Positions 1 to 8,682 of a stretch of DNA of 64,000 bases are shown here, piece by piece. The position numbers and the translations under genes are program-made. This DNA comes from Levilactobacillus koreensis JCM 16448 (GTDB taxonomy: Bacteria; Bacillota; Bacilli; Lactobacillales; Lactobacillaceae): assembly GCF_001435525.1 (NCBI RefSeq), contig NZ_AZDP01000040.1, forward strand, positions 33,900 through 97,899, given 5' to 3'. Each line of letters starts with the position of its first letter. Position 1 is the first letter of the stretch. Under the pieces are notes generated by a model, which did no database searches, was not told the origin of the DNA, and saw only the letters and a list, made by a program, of their open reading frames with translations.

Positions 1-108
1 AATTGGTTGATAGTCGCGTCGTTTCACCGTCGATCACCGTTCCCCTAACCTGGCTCGCTACCCGGCATAGTCACCGGATAGCGGAATATTTCTATTATAC
101 CATGCCAA

Positions 109-924
109 TTAGGATTCGTGGCGGGTCTGTTCGATCACGTTGCGGACCCGCGTCATGACCTTATTAGTCCGTGAAGAAATGCGCAAGATGGTCATCATAA
201 AAAGACTGTCGAGGATCGTCAGCTGCGAAATCAACGAATACATCCCCTCCGACCGGTACTTCACTTCATCGGTCAATGAAAGGAATGTGACGTCTGCGGC
301 CTGAGCCAGCGGCGACCCACTATAACTGGTGATGGCAATGATGGTCACCCCGCTGCGTTGAAGCTCCTTAACAATATGTAGAGTTTCATGATTCCGACCT
401 GAATGAGAAATCACAATTGCGCAGTCCTCATCGGTCATTTTAGCGGCCTGCATCAACTGAATGTCGTAATCCGGATGATACATCACGTTTAATGATGTTC
501 GAATAAACTTATGGTAGCCGTCCAATGCCGCCACGGATGATCCCCCCAGGCCAAAGAAGGCCACGTTACGGGAGTTGATCAACTTTAGCACTGCCCGGGC
601 GAGGTCCTTCTCGTTCAATGCTTCATTAGTTGCGCGTAAGGAACTAATGGAGAACCCGAAAGTCTTGTTCGCAATCGTGGCCAACGAGTCCCCTTCCGCA
701 AGTTCGGGAAACGAACTAGGCTGTTGCGGAGTCTCCTCAGTTGCTGTATGGGCCAATGCCATGGTAAACTCCCGGTAGTTGGCGTAGTTCATTCGTTTAA
801 CGAACCTTGAAATGGTCGCTGTCGACACCCCGGTGGCGCTGGCGAGCTCCTTAATTGTCATTTCACTGACCAATGCTGGATTGTCTAAAGCCAGCTGAGC
901 CACCTTTTTTTCCGTGCGGGACAA
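109..924 (-). CDS. RpiR/MurR-family regulator of the gluconate operon
   Basis: The protein has an N-terminal winged HTH (TIKELASATGVSTATISRF) and a C-terminal SIS sugar-phosphate domain (FFGLGGSSVAALD, ISHSGRNHET), the RpiR architecture. It is divergent from gnd-gntK-gntP and probably controls them in response to a sugar phosphate such as 6-phosphogluconate (inferred from context). The start is odd. TTG at 924 has no ribosome-binding site, yet the same frame upstream reads KIRGTYDQLSRTEKK, the usual start of RpiR proteins. The only strong Shine-Dalgarno (AAAGGGGG, near 975-983) is followed by ATC at 967-969 rather than ATG, GTG or TTG. The true protein probably begins near 969 (about 286 residues), by a rare start codon or after a start-codon mutation. 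Confidence 0.85.
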   Translation of the reverse strand: MSRTEKKVAQLALDNPALVSEMTIKELASATGVSTATISRFVKRMNYANYREFTMALAHTATEETPQQPSSFPELAEGDSLATIANKTFGFSISSLRATNEALNEKDLARAVLKLINSRNVAFFGLGGSSVAALDGYHKFIRTSLNVMYHPDYDIQLMQAAKMTDEDCAIVISHSGRNHETLHIVKELQRSGVTIIAITSYSGSPLAQAADVTFLSLTDEVKYRSEGMYSLISQLTILDSLFMMTILRISSRTNKVMTRVRNVIEQTRHES

Positions 925-1018
925 CTGATCATACGTTCCGCGAATCTTTCCCGTCGTTGAGCGTGCGATGGTCGCCGCCCCCTTTCTTGAAGATTAATTT
1001 TAAAATTATTTCAGCTTT

Positions 1019-1071
1019 TGTAAACATTTTACATCATATGACTTGAAATGTGAAACTTTTTTACATATAAT
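1019..1071 (+). promoter_or_regulatory. Promoter and likely operator of the gluconate operon
   Basis: TTGAAA (1043-1048) and TATAAT (1066-1071) are separated by 17 bases. Just upstream is a perfect inverted repeat, TGTAAA-CAT-TTTACA (1019-1033), and the spacer contains a related TGTGAAAC...TTTACA. It sits between the divergent regulator and gnd, so the palindrome is a good candidate RpiR-type operator (inference). Confidence 0.75.
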
Positions 1072-1116
1072 ATTCCCTGTCAGAAAAATTTCGCATCTTG
1101 CAAAGGAGATTATTTC

Positions 1117-2022
1117 ATGAAACTCGGATTGATTGGATTAGGTAAAATGGGGCTTAGCCTTGCAGAAAACGCAATGGACCACAAGCACGAAATTGTTGGC
1201 TTTGACTTAAACAAGGACTTTGTTGACAAGGCTGTCGCTGCTGGTGCTGAAGGCGCTAACAGTTTGGAAGAAATGGTTGCTAAGTTACCTTCTCCTAAGA
1301 TTGTTTGGGTAATGGTACCTGCTGGCAAGCCAACTGACTCAACGATCGAATCATTGAGCAACTTGTTAAGCAAGGGCGACATCTTAATCGATGGTGGGAA
1401 CTCTTACTACAAGGACTCCTTACGTCACAACGAAATTCTGAAAGCCAAGGGCATCGACTTCTTTGACTGTGGGACTTCAGGTGGTATGGAAGGCGCTCGT
1501 TCACACGGGAACTTCATGATCGGTGGCGACAACGCTGCTGCTTTCGAAACGATTCGTCCATTGTACGATGACATTTCCGAAGCTGACGGTTACCTTTACA
1601 CTGGTAAGGCCGGTTCAGGTCACTACTTAAAGATGGTCCACAACGGGATCGAATATGGTGAAATGCAAGCCATCGCCGAAGGTTTCGAAGTGCTCGAAGC
1701 TTCCAAGTTCGACTACGACAACGAAGCCGTTGCTAAGGTTTGGAGTCACGGTTCAGTTATCCGCGGCTGGCTCATGGAACTTGCCGAAGAAGCCTTTGCT
1801 GCTGACCCAGAATTAGACAAGATTGCTGGGCGGATGCACGCTTCTGGTGAAGGCCAATGGACTGTTCAAGAAGGTTTGGACAGCCAAGTACCAACGCCAG
1901 TTATCGCTTTGTCATTAATGATGCGTTACCGGTCCATGCAAGATGACACCTTCACTGGTAAAGTAGTTTCTGCTTTACGTAACGGTTTTGGTGGCCACGC
2001 CATGGACAAGGCTGACAAGTAA
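1117..2022 (+). CDS. gnd: 6-phosphogluconate dehydrogenase, short decarboxylating type
   Basis: This 301-residue protein oxidatively decarboxylates 6-phosphogluconate to ribulose 5-phosphate. The N-terminal Rossmann motif is GLIGLGKMG. The family signature IDGGNSYYKDS, catalytic GTSGGMEGAR and KMVHNGIEYG, with the catalytic lysine, are present. At about 300 residues it is the short form (YqeC/GntZ-like), not the 470-residue housekeeping enzyme. An acidic residue at the end of the second strand (GFDLNK) suggests NAD preference. The Shine-Dalgarno is AAAGGAG, 10 bases before the ATG. It is the first gene of a gluconate operon, so its substrate comes from GntK next door. Confidence 0.93.
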   Translation: MKLGLIGLGKMGLSLAENAMDHKHEIVGFDLNKDFVDKAVAAGAEGANSLEEMVAKLPSPKIVWVMVPAGKPTDSTIESLSNLLSKGDILIDGGNSYYKDSLRHNEILKAKGIDFFDCGTSGGMEGARSHGNFMIGGDNAAAFETIRPLYDDISEADGYLYTGKAGSGHYLKMVHNGIEYGEMQAIAEGFEVLEASKFDYDNEAVAKVWSHGSVIRGWLMELAEEAFAADPELDKIAGRMHASGEGQWTVQEGLDSQVPTPVIALSLMMRYRSMQDDTFTGKVVSALRNGFGGHAMDKADK

Positions 2023-2071
2023 GCCTTTAAACAAAACCACTTGTAACTTGTAACACGAAAGGAAGAGCATT

Positions 2072-3622
2072 ATGGACTACATGATTGGGGTCGATATTGG
2101 GACAACCAGTGTCAAGACCGTACTTTACGATACTGCGGGTAAGATGCAAGGCTATTCAAACAACCTGTATCCCCTCTATCAAGATGTGCCCGACATGGCT
2201 GAAGAAGATCCAGATGAGATCTTCTCCGCGATTATCGATGGGATGACCACGGTAATGCGCAAAGCAGATTTGAAGAACGGCACGTTACACGGCGTTTCTT
2301 TCTCTGCTGCCATGCACAGCTTGATCTTACTAGATGATGATCACAAGCCTTTGACTCGAGCAATCACTTGGGCCGACAACCGAGCCGTTAAGTACGCAGA
2401 TGAATTGCGTGAAAACGGCGTCGGCAAACAACTTTACGAAAAGACTGGGACGCCAATTCACCCAATGACGCCGTTGAGCAAATTGATCTGGTTACGCAAC
2501 GAACAACCGGACCTGTTCAACCAAGCACGTTGGTTCGTTGGTATCAAGGAATATGTCATCTACAAGTTGTTTGGTGTCTTACAAGAAGACTACTCAATTG
2601 CCAACGCAACTGGGCTGTTCAACATCTTCAACATGGACTGGGATGACCAAGCCCTCAAAGTTGCTGGGATTACCCGTGACCAATTACCTAAGCTAGTTGA
2701 CACCACTGACCAGATTACTGGAATGAAGGCCGACTATGCGGGTGTGATCGGCATGGACCCACAAACGCCATTTATCATGGGTGCCTCTGATGGTCCCCTG
2801 GCCAACTTGGGTGTCAACGCCATCGATCCTGGTGTCGTTGCCGTGACCATCGGAACTTCCGGTGCTGTGCGGGTCGTTACTGATAAGCCGAAGATTGATC
2901 CTAAGGGTCGGGTCTTCTGCTACTACCTGTCCAAAGATCACTGGGTCGTTGGTGGACCGGTCAACAACGGTGGGATCGTCTTCCGTTGGGTCCGCGACCA
3001 ACTCTTCGCCCCAGAAAAGCTGACGGCGGAACAAATGCAGATTGATTCCTACGACCTCTTAACTGAGATTGCAGCGAAGGTGCCTGCTGGTTCCGACGGT
3101 CTCATTTTCCACCCATTCTTGGGTGGCGAACGGGCCCCAATCTGGGACGCTAATGCTCGTGGTTCCTTCTTCGGCTTGACGCGGACCCACTCACGGGCCC
3201 ACATGGTTCGTGCCGCACTTGAAGGAATCGTCTACAACCTGTACACCGTGATGTTGGCCCTCGAAGAAGTCGTTGGCAAGCCATCTAGCATTCAAGCAAC
3301 CGGTGGGTTCGCCCGCTCCGCGCTTTGGCGGCAGATGTTAGCCGACATCTTCGAACAAGACGTCACGATTCCAGAGAGTCCTGAAGGGACCGCTCTGGGG
3401 GCCGCAACGTTAGGCATGTACGCTTTAGGGATGATCGATGACTTGTCCGCCGTAAAGAACTTCATCGGTGTGGCTAACGTCCACCACCCTAATCCAGAGA
3501 CCTTCCCCGCATACCGGGCCTTGGTTCCTATCTACATTCGCCTGAGTCGGCAGTTACAATCTGAATACAAGAACATCGCTGAGTATCAGCGTAAGTACGT
3601 TCACAAATCAGAGAAGAAATAG
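2072..3622 (+). CDS. gntK: Gluconate kinase, FGGY family
   Basis: The product is a 516-residue FGGY carbohydrate kinase that phosphorylates gluconate at O-6 using ATP. The phosphate-binding loop GVDIGTTSVKTVLYD is at the N-terminus, the substrate-side motif AITWADNRA is near residue 107, and the C-terminal ATP-site motifs TIGTSGAVR, GGERAPIWD and ATGGFARS are present. The length fits the family. It lies 49 bases after gnd with ribosome-binding site GAAAGGAAG. Lying between a 6-phosphogluconate dehydrogenase and a GntP permease makes gluconate the most likely substrate, although xylulose kinases share the fold. Confidence 0.92.
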   Translation: MDYMIGVDIGTTSVKTVLYDTAGKMQGYSNNLYPLYQDVPDMAEEDPDEIFSAIIDGMTTVMRKADLKNGTLHGVSFSAAMHSLILLDDDHKPLTRAITWADNRAVKYADELRENGVGKQLYEKTGTPIHPMTPLSKLIWLRNEQPDLFNQARWFVGIKEYVIYKLFGVLQEDYSIANATGLFNIFNMDWDDQALKVAGITRDQLPKLVDTTDQITGMKADYAGVIGMDPQTPFIMGASDGPLANLGVNAIDPGVVAVTIGTSGAVRVVTDKPKIDPKGRVFCYYLSKDHWVVGGPVNNGGIVFRWVRDQLFAPEKLTAEQMQIDSYDLLTEIAAKVPAGSDGLIFHPFLGGERAPIWDANARGSFFGLTRTHSRAHMVRAALEGIVYNLYTVMLALEEVVGKPSSIQATGGFARSALWRQMLADIFEQDVTIPESPEGTALGAATLGMYALGMIDDLSAVKNFIGVANVHHPNPETFPAYRALVPIYIRLSRQLQSEYKNIAEYQRKYVHKSEKK

Positions 3623-3683
3623 TTCTGTTGATTTAGTATTTTCAGAAAACTAACCCAACAAATTTATGGGTTTTGAAACTAAA

Positions 3684-3693
3684 TTGTATACAA
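3684..3693. promoter_or_regulatory. Palindrome in the gntK-gntP gap
   Basis: TTGTATACAA is a perfect 10-base palindrome in the 169-base gap before gntP. Its core equals the centre of the GntR operator known from Bacillus subtilis gnt (recalled), but no GntR gene is present here, so its role is uncertain. Confidence 0.35.
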
Positions 3694-3734
3694 AACTTTA
3701 AGAATCAAGTACAATGTGTTTAATCATATTGAGA

Positions 3735-3760
3735 AGCCAGTGTTTTCACACTGGCTTTTC
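3735..3760 (+). terminator. Intra-operon hairpin before gntP
   Basis: An 8-base perfect stem, AGCCAGTG with CACTGGCT, a TTTTCA loop and then TTTT. It lies between gntK and gntP and would reduce read-through, so gntP may also have its own promoter. Confidence 0.65.
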
Positions 3761-3791
3761 AAAATTTATTCAATGAAAGGGCTTACTTATA

Positions 3792-5150
3792 ATGGAGCTT
3801 ATAGCACTTTTAATTGGGGTCATCTTCTTATTGGTCCTCATCATCAAATTTAAGATCAATACCTTCGTTTCCCTGATTCTTACCTCCGTTCTGACAGCCA
3901 TGCTGTTAGGGATGGACCTTACCAAAATTGCCACGACGATTGAGGCTGGGATTGGGAGCCAACTTGGCGAACTATCCTTAGTCTTTGGATTTGGTGCCAT
4001 GCTGGGTCGGTTAGTTGCCGATGCCGGTGGGGCCTACGTGATTGCTACGACACTGATCGATAAATTCGGGAAACAACGTCTGCAATTAGCCATTATGTTA
4101 GCGTCATTTATTCTTGGGATTGCCCTGTTCTTCGAAGTTGGGATGGTTCTGTTGATCCCTATCGTCTTCGCCATTGCCGTTGAAGCCGAAGTGCCAATTC
4201 TCTATTTGGGAATTTCCATGGCGGCCGCTTTGTCCGTTACCCACGGTTTCTTACCACCGCACCCCGCACCAGTTGCCATTGCGCAAGTCTTGGGTGCCAA
4301 CGATGGTAAGGTTCTCCTGTTCGGTTTAGTCGTTGCGATTCCTGCAGCGGTTGTTGCCGGACCAATGTTCACCAAGCTCGCTCAAAGATTTGCACCAGAA
4401 GCCTTTGAACGTAAAGGTAACTTATCTTCATTGGGTGAAGTTAAGACCTTCAAGCCTTCCGAAGCACCTAGCTTTGGCCTGTCCGTTCTGACTTCCCTCT
4501 TCCCAGTTATCCTGATGGCCATCACGACCATCTACAAGATGACGGTCGACGGTGGCGCAACGCCTACCAAGAACGCGTCGCTGTTGGACCAAATCGTTGG
4601 TCTAATCGGTGACCCAGCCATCGCGATGTTGATCTCACTGCTCGTTGCCATGTTCACCATGGGTTGGGGTCGTAACCGTAAGACCGCAGACATCATGGCA
4701 ACCTTGGAAAACGCCGTGAAGTCAATCGCTATGCTACTGTTAGTTATCGGTGGTGGTGGGGCCTTCAAACAAGTCCTCATCGACGGTGGTGTTGGTAAAG
4801 AAGTTGCTAAACTCTTTATCGATTCCAACATGTCCCCACTGATCTTAGGTTGGTTAGTCGCTGTGGTTCTCCGGGTTGCTTTGGGTTCCGCAACCGTTTC
4901 TGCATTGACTGCCGCCGGAATCGTGGCCCCATTGATGGCCCAATCCGGTGTTGACCCCGCCCTGATGGTTCTCGCCATTGGTGCTGGTTCCTTAGCCGCA
5001 TCTCACGTGAACGATGCTGGGTTCTGGATGTTCAGAGAATACTTTGATTTAACCGTTAAGCAAACCTTGAGTATTTGGACGGTTCTGGAAACCGTGATTT
5101 CCATCGTCGGGATTCTGATCGTACTGCTTTTGAACATGGCATTCCATTAA
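3792..5150 (+). CDS. gntP: Gluconate:proton symporter, GntP family
   Basis: The 452-residue integral membrane protein has about 12-14 hydrophobic segments across its whole length. GntP-family signatures include LGELSLVFGFGAMLGRLVADAGG, a loop with THGFLPPHPAPVAIA, and the C-terminal run SHVNDAGFWMFREYF. It would import gluconate across the cytoplasmic membrane to feed GntK and Gnd. The start ATG follows ribosome-binding site AAAGGG. A strong terminator follows. Assignment to gluconate rather than another aldonate rests on the neighbouring genes. Confidence 0.92.
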   Translation: MELIALLIGVIFLLVLIIKFKINTFVSLILTSVLTAMLLGMDLTKIATTIEAGIGSQLGELSLVFGFGAMLGRLVADAGGAYVIATTLIDKFGKQRLQLAIMLASFILGIALFFEVGMVLLIPIVFAIAVEAEVPILYLGISMAAALSVTHGFLPPHPAPVAIAQVLGANDGKVLLFGLVVAIPAAVVAGPMFTKLAQRFAPEAFERKGNLSSLGEVKTFKPSEAPSFGLSVLTSLFPVILMAITTIYKMTVDGGATPTKNASLLDQIVGLIGDPAIAMLISLLVAMFTMGWGRNRKTADIMATLENAVKSIAMLLLVIGGGGAFKQVLIDGGVGKEVAKLFIDSNMSPLILGWLVAVVLRVALGSATVSALTAAGIVAPLMAQSGVDPALMVLAIGAGSLAASHVNDAGFWMFREYFDLTVKQTLSIWTVLETVISIVGILIVLLLNMAFH

Positions 5151-5184
5151 ATTCTAATTTCTGACAAGTCAATTCGAGTTTATG

Positions 5185-5217
5185 AGGGTTGGGACAAAGG
5201 TCCTGACCCTTTTTTTG
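5185..5217 (+). terminator. Rho-independent terminator of the gluconate operon
   Basis: AGGGTTGGGAC and GTCCTGACCCT pair around an AAAG loop and are followed by seven T residues. It lies 35 bases after the gntP stop. The rest of the gap to 5449 holds a GC-rich inverted-repeat patch (about 5218-5305) and a TATAAT at 5404-5409 for the next gene. Confidence 0.85.
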
Positions 5218-5449
5218 TGGCGGCGGTGGAAATGTCCGTCTGCGGCTGCTAGGGATTGAGCCAGCCGAGTCGGAGGACCGTTTCTCAGTCTGGAGCTTTC
5301 CCACAACAGGTGGCCAATTTTAGTCAATCTCGTACTAAAGCAACTACTGAATTTTCTTAGTGAATTTTCACAAAGTCCTCCGCAAGCCGTTTAAAATCCG
5401 TGCTATAATGGTTAAATCAGTCATTCGAGAGTAAGAGAGGAGTTTTACT

Positions 5450-6766
5450 TTGGCAAAGGAGTTACGCCGTGAAATCGGCACGTTTACCGCCCTGGCGACC
5501 GTCATGGGGACCGTTATCGGTGGCGGGGTATTCTTTAAAACAGCTAGTGTGGTGGCTGCCAACCACTCCGCTAACATGACCCTCGCCGCCTGGATCTTGG
5601 GGGGCCTCCTAACCATCTGTGCTGGATTAACCAGTGCGGAGCTGGCAGCGGCCATTCCGCGGACCGGTGGCGCCATGCGGTACCTCGAGTACGCCTACGG
5701 AAAACCGGTGGGCTTCTTAATGGGTTGGGCACAAATGTTGGTCTACTACCCCGCGAACATTGCCGCACTATCCATTATCTTTGGCGTGCAGTTTGTCGCC
5801 CTCTTCCATTTGGCAGCTGCTTGGCAATTGCCAGTCGCCATTCTATGTGGCTTCAGCATTACCGGCCTCAACTTTCTGGGCGCCAAAGTCGGTGGGACGG
5901 TCCAGTCCATCGCTCTAATTTTTAAATTAATCCCTATCGTCATCATCGTCATCTTTGGGCTCTTTGCCCCGGCGCACACCACGATTCAGCTCTGGCCGAT
6001 TACTACTGGCGACCACATCGGCTGGGGCAGCGCCTTTTCTTCCAGTCTGTTAGCCACGATGTTCGCGTACGACGGTTGGATCAGCATTGGCAACATTGCT
6101 GGTGAAATGAAGCATCCGGAACGCGACCTACCACGGGCTATCGTCTTAGGACTGGCCCTGATCACCGTGGTCTACACGCTGATCAATCTGGTCTTCCTGA
6201 AGACCTTGCCAATCGATCTGATTGCCGGGAACCAAAATGCCGCAGCCGATGCTTCTATGAAATTGTTCGGTCAGTTTGGGGGTAAGCTGGTCACCATCGG
6301 CATCCTCATCTCCGTTTACGGTGCCATCAACGGGTACACATTGACTGGGATGCGCGTGCCGTTCGCCATGGCGGAGGAAGACAGCTTGCCATTCTCAAAA
6401 TATTTCCGGCGGCTTTCTTCGCGGACCTACGTCCCCTATTTTGCAGGAAGCGTTCAGTTTGGCATCGCCCTGATCATGATGTTCATGGGGAATTTCGACG
6501 TTCTGACCGATATGCTAGTCTTTGTCATGTGGGTCTTCAACTGCCTCATCTTCCTAGCCGTGTTCAAATTGCGACGTAAGGAACCTGAGCTCAACCGGCC
6601 ATACCAGGTCCCGTGGTATCCCGTGATTCCGCTAATTGCGCTGGTTGGTGGGATCTTTATCATCGTGACGACCTTGGTGACCGAAACGGGTCTGGCCGTA
6701 ACTGGCCTCGCCCTCACCGCAATTGGTCTGCCGATTTACTTCTGGCACCAGAAACGCGCAAACTAA
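5450..6766 (+). CDS. Amino-acid permease, APC superfamily (SteT/LAT-like)
   Basis: The protein has 438 residues and about 12 transmembrane segments. The substrate-binding loop of TM1 is TVIGGGVFFKTAS, and TM6 carries the unwound motif FAYDGWISIGNIAGEMKHPERDLPRAI, both typical of the LAT/SteT branch. It probably exchanges or imports neutral amino acids; the substrate cannot be read from sequence. The start is TTG at 5450, supported by AGAGAGGAG 8 bases upstream and a family-typical N-terminus. TATAAT at 5404 suggests its own promoter. It converges on gshA and shares a bidirectional terminator with it. Confidence 0.88.
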   Translation: MAKELRREIGTFTALATVMGTVIGGGVFFKTASVVAANHSANMTLAAWILGGLLTICAGLTSAELAAAIPRTGGAMRYLEYAYGKPVGFLMGWAQMLVYYPANIAALSIIFGVQFVALFHLAAAWQLPVAILCGFSITGLNFLGAKVGGTVQSIALIFKLIPIVIIVIFGLFAPAHTTIQLWPITTGDHIGWGSAFSSSLLATMFAYDGWISIGNIAGEMKHPERDLPRAIVLGLALITVVYTLINLVFLKTLPIDLIAGNQNAAADASMKLFGQFGGKLVTIGILISVYGAINGYTLTGMRVPFAMAEEDSLPFSKYFRRLSSRTYVPYFAGSVQFGIALIMMFMGNFDVLTDMLVFVMWVFNCLIFLAVFKLRRKEPELNRPYQVPWYPVIPLIALVGGIFIIVTTLVTETGLAVTGLALTAIGLPIYFWHQKRAN

Positions 6767-6770
6767 AAAC

Positions 6771-6817
6771 AAAATCACCATTCACTGGCAACTGTCAGCG
6801 AATGGTGATTTTTTTAA
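6771..6817. terminator. Bidirectional terminator between the permease and gshA
   Basis: AAAATCACCATTC...CTG pairs with CAG...GAATGGTGATTTT and has T runs on both strands. It lies between two convergent genes and can end both. Confidence 0.9.
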
Positions 6818-6820
6818 TTG

Positions 6821-8338
6821 TTAATAATGTAAGGGAGCCGGTAATGGCGGCAAATCTGGGAACAACAATCGTAACCGTTTATCTGGATCAGCGACTTTGG
6901 TATCCCGGTCCTGCAAGACCTGTGTGACGCCATCAAAGGTGAACATCAACAGGTCCTCGCCGTCTTCATCGCGGACTTGAAAGAAGCGAATCCCATCTTG
7001 CATGGCGACCAGGACAAACCGCTGAGCGTGCTCACTCAACTGTTTGAGCCGGGGCAACAATTGATCAGTCCCCAGTCGTTCCTGATACCAGCGACGGGCA
7101 ACGGCTTGACCATACGTCATCAGACTATCTTGCTCAACGTGTTCCATCAGCTTCGCAGCCGGCGTCAGTTCGGGATGCATCAAGACTTCTTCTAAGTCAT
7201 CAATGACGCTCCACTGTTCTGTATGCGCCTGTAGCTGATCAGCCATCGCTCGCATTTCCTTAAAAACCCGCTCACCGGCTGCTTGGTACTGCGTCGGGGC
7301 TAATGGATTCTCCAAGGCGACGGCCTGGTTTTGATCACGGGCGGCGTCCAAGGCACCATTTAAATCGTCGGGAAGATCACGCGTCAATAGATAGATCATA
7401 AAGATCTTCAAGAAGTACAGGGCGTGCCGACTGACCCCGTTGGCGGTAAATGGCGTGTTGTCAAAGTCACGCAGTTCGAGGTATTGAATCCCGCCGGTCA
7501 AGAAGTCACGGGCATTGCCCTGCCCCTTGAGCCGCACTGGCCCATAAAATTCATGGGCGGAGAAGTAGGTCCCATCGTCGATCAAGCGCTGGAGCTGGGT
7601 GAGATGAGCTGGCAGCGAGGCATACGTGACCTGCTCCTGTGGAAAGTTCACAAAACCATAACGACTGTTGCGAATGCTCCGTACTGGGCGTTTCAACGCA
7701 TCTGGAGTCGTCTCAAAGAACCCTTTTTCGGCAATCGGACTGGCCCCAAAAAGGTAGGTCAACAGCCACTGATAGCGCACAAAGTTCTGGGTGATTCGGA
7801 AGTACAGGGCGTTTTTGAACCCGACTAATGAATCAAACTCTTTGGTATAGTGACTGTAAAGCCGATGAATGACGGGATCGGGCAGACTGTAATTGACGTG
7901 AACACCGGTCATACAGCCGTGTTGAATCCCATACTTTTTCAGAAGATATTCTCGATACGGCCGGATTGCGGGCCGATCAAAATGCCCCGCTACAAATTTC
8001 AAATCGTCAGCATCCATCACCGGTGGCATACTCAACGGCCAAATTCGGTCATCCCCTTCAAGCGACCGGTAGACGACCGTTTGTAAGGTGTCTAGCTGAT
8101 CCAGCGTCCCCCCAATATTCGGATTGGGGTCGGTGATGACCTCTAACTGTGTTTCCGTAAAGTCCGTTTGAAGATATGGATGAAAGGTCCGTGACCCCAA
8201 CTTACTTGGATGGGGTTGGCGACTTAACCGACCATGCTGGTCAATTCGCTGTTCTTCAATTTCAAGCCCCACGAGACTGTGATAAAGTTGTTCTGATAAA
8301 TTCTCTTCGCGAATAACCGCTAATAAATTGTCTAGCAT
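6821..8338 (-). CDS. gshA: Glutamate-cysteine ligase
   Basis: The 505-residue enzyme joins glutamate and cysteine to gamma-glutamylcysteine, the first step of glutathione synthesis. Diagnostic segments are VGLEIEEQRID with catalytic glutamates, LGSRTFHPYLQTDFTETQLEVIT, and MTGVHVNYSLP, all of the GshA/GshAB N-terminal fold. It is the length of a single-domain GshA; the ATP-grasp half found in bifunctional GshAB proteins is absent and no gshB is near. The cell may therefore make only gamma-glutamylcysteine or import glutathione. No partner gene is on this strand nearby. Confidence 0.9.
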   Translation of the reverse strand: MLDNLLAVIREENLSEQLYHSLVGLEIEEQRIDQHGRLSRQPHPSKLGSRTFHPYLQTDFTETQLEVITDPNPNIGGTLDQLDTLQTVVYRSLEGDDRIWPLSMPPVMDADDLKFVAGHFDRPAIRPYREYLLKKYGIQHGCMTGVHVNYSLPDPVIHRLYSHYTKEFDSLVGFKNALYFRITQNFVRYQWLLTYLFGASPIAEKGFFETTPDALKRPVRSIRNSRYGFVNFPQEQVTYASLPAHLTQLQRLIDDGTYFSAHEFYGPVRLKGQGNARDFLTGGIQYLELRDFDNTPFTANGVSRHALYFLKIFMIYLLTRDLPDDLNGALDAARDQNQAVALENPLAPTQYQAAGERVFKEMRAMADQLQAHTEQWSVIDDLEEVLMHPELTPAAKLMEHVEQDSLMTYGQAVARRWYQERLGTDQLLPRLKQLSEHAQRFVLVAMQDGIRFFQVRDEDGEDLLMFTFDGVTQVLQDRDTKVADPDKRLRLLFPDLPPLPAPLHY

Positions 8339-8603
8339 GGCGGCAACATCCCCTGACCTTCAATATGTTTGACTTAACCTAAAGTGTAAACAAAAAGGGG
8401 CGTGCTGTCACTGATATTGTTCGAATTTTTACAAAAAAAGTCAATTCTGACAAATTGGCGGCCACCGCGCTATTTTAAAATTACAACGACTACCTCGCTG
8501 TACCAATATGAGATAGTAGAAATAGCCCGTTTGGCAACCTACCATCAACAACGTAAGGCAGTTTGCAGGACTAACTCTTCTGACTTACAAAAAATCGGTC
8601 TCC

Positions 8604-8648
8604 CAAAAAAACAACTCCCCCCGAGCCACGAAGGCCCGGGGGGAGTTG
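8604..8648 (-). terminator. Terminator of the deo operon
   Basis: CAACTCCCCCCG and CGGGGGGAGTTG form a very strong GC stem followed on the minus strand by seven T residues. It lies 35 bases after the pdp stop. The rest of the 8339-8682 gap has no feature I can support. Confidence 0.92.
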
Positions 8649-8682
8649 CTGCAGAACAGCTCAGTTAGTGTCTAATTACTGT

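Noticed and set aside
1..108. Hairpin and TATAAT near the left edge
   Set aside because: An imperfect GCTACCCGG/CCGGATAGC stem and a minus-strand TATAAT are visible, but the gene they serve lies outside the window and no -35 box is convincing.
3684..3693. GntR-controlled operator
   Set aside because: The palindrome core matches a known GntR site, but the local regulator is RpiR-type and a different palindrome lies at the operon promoter. Kept only as a low-confidence site.
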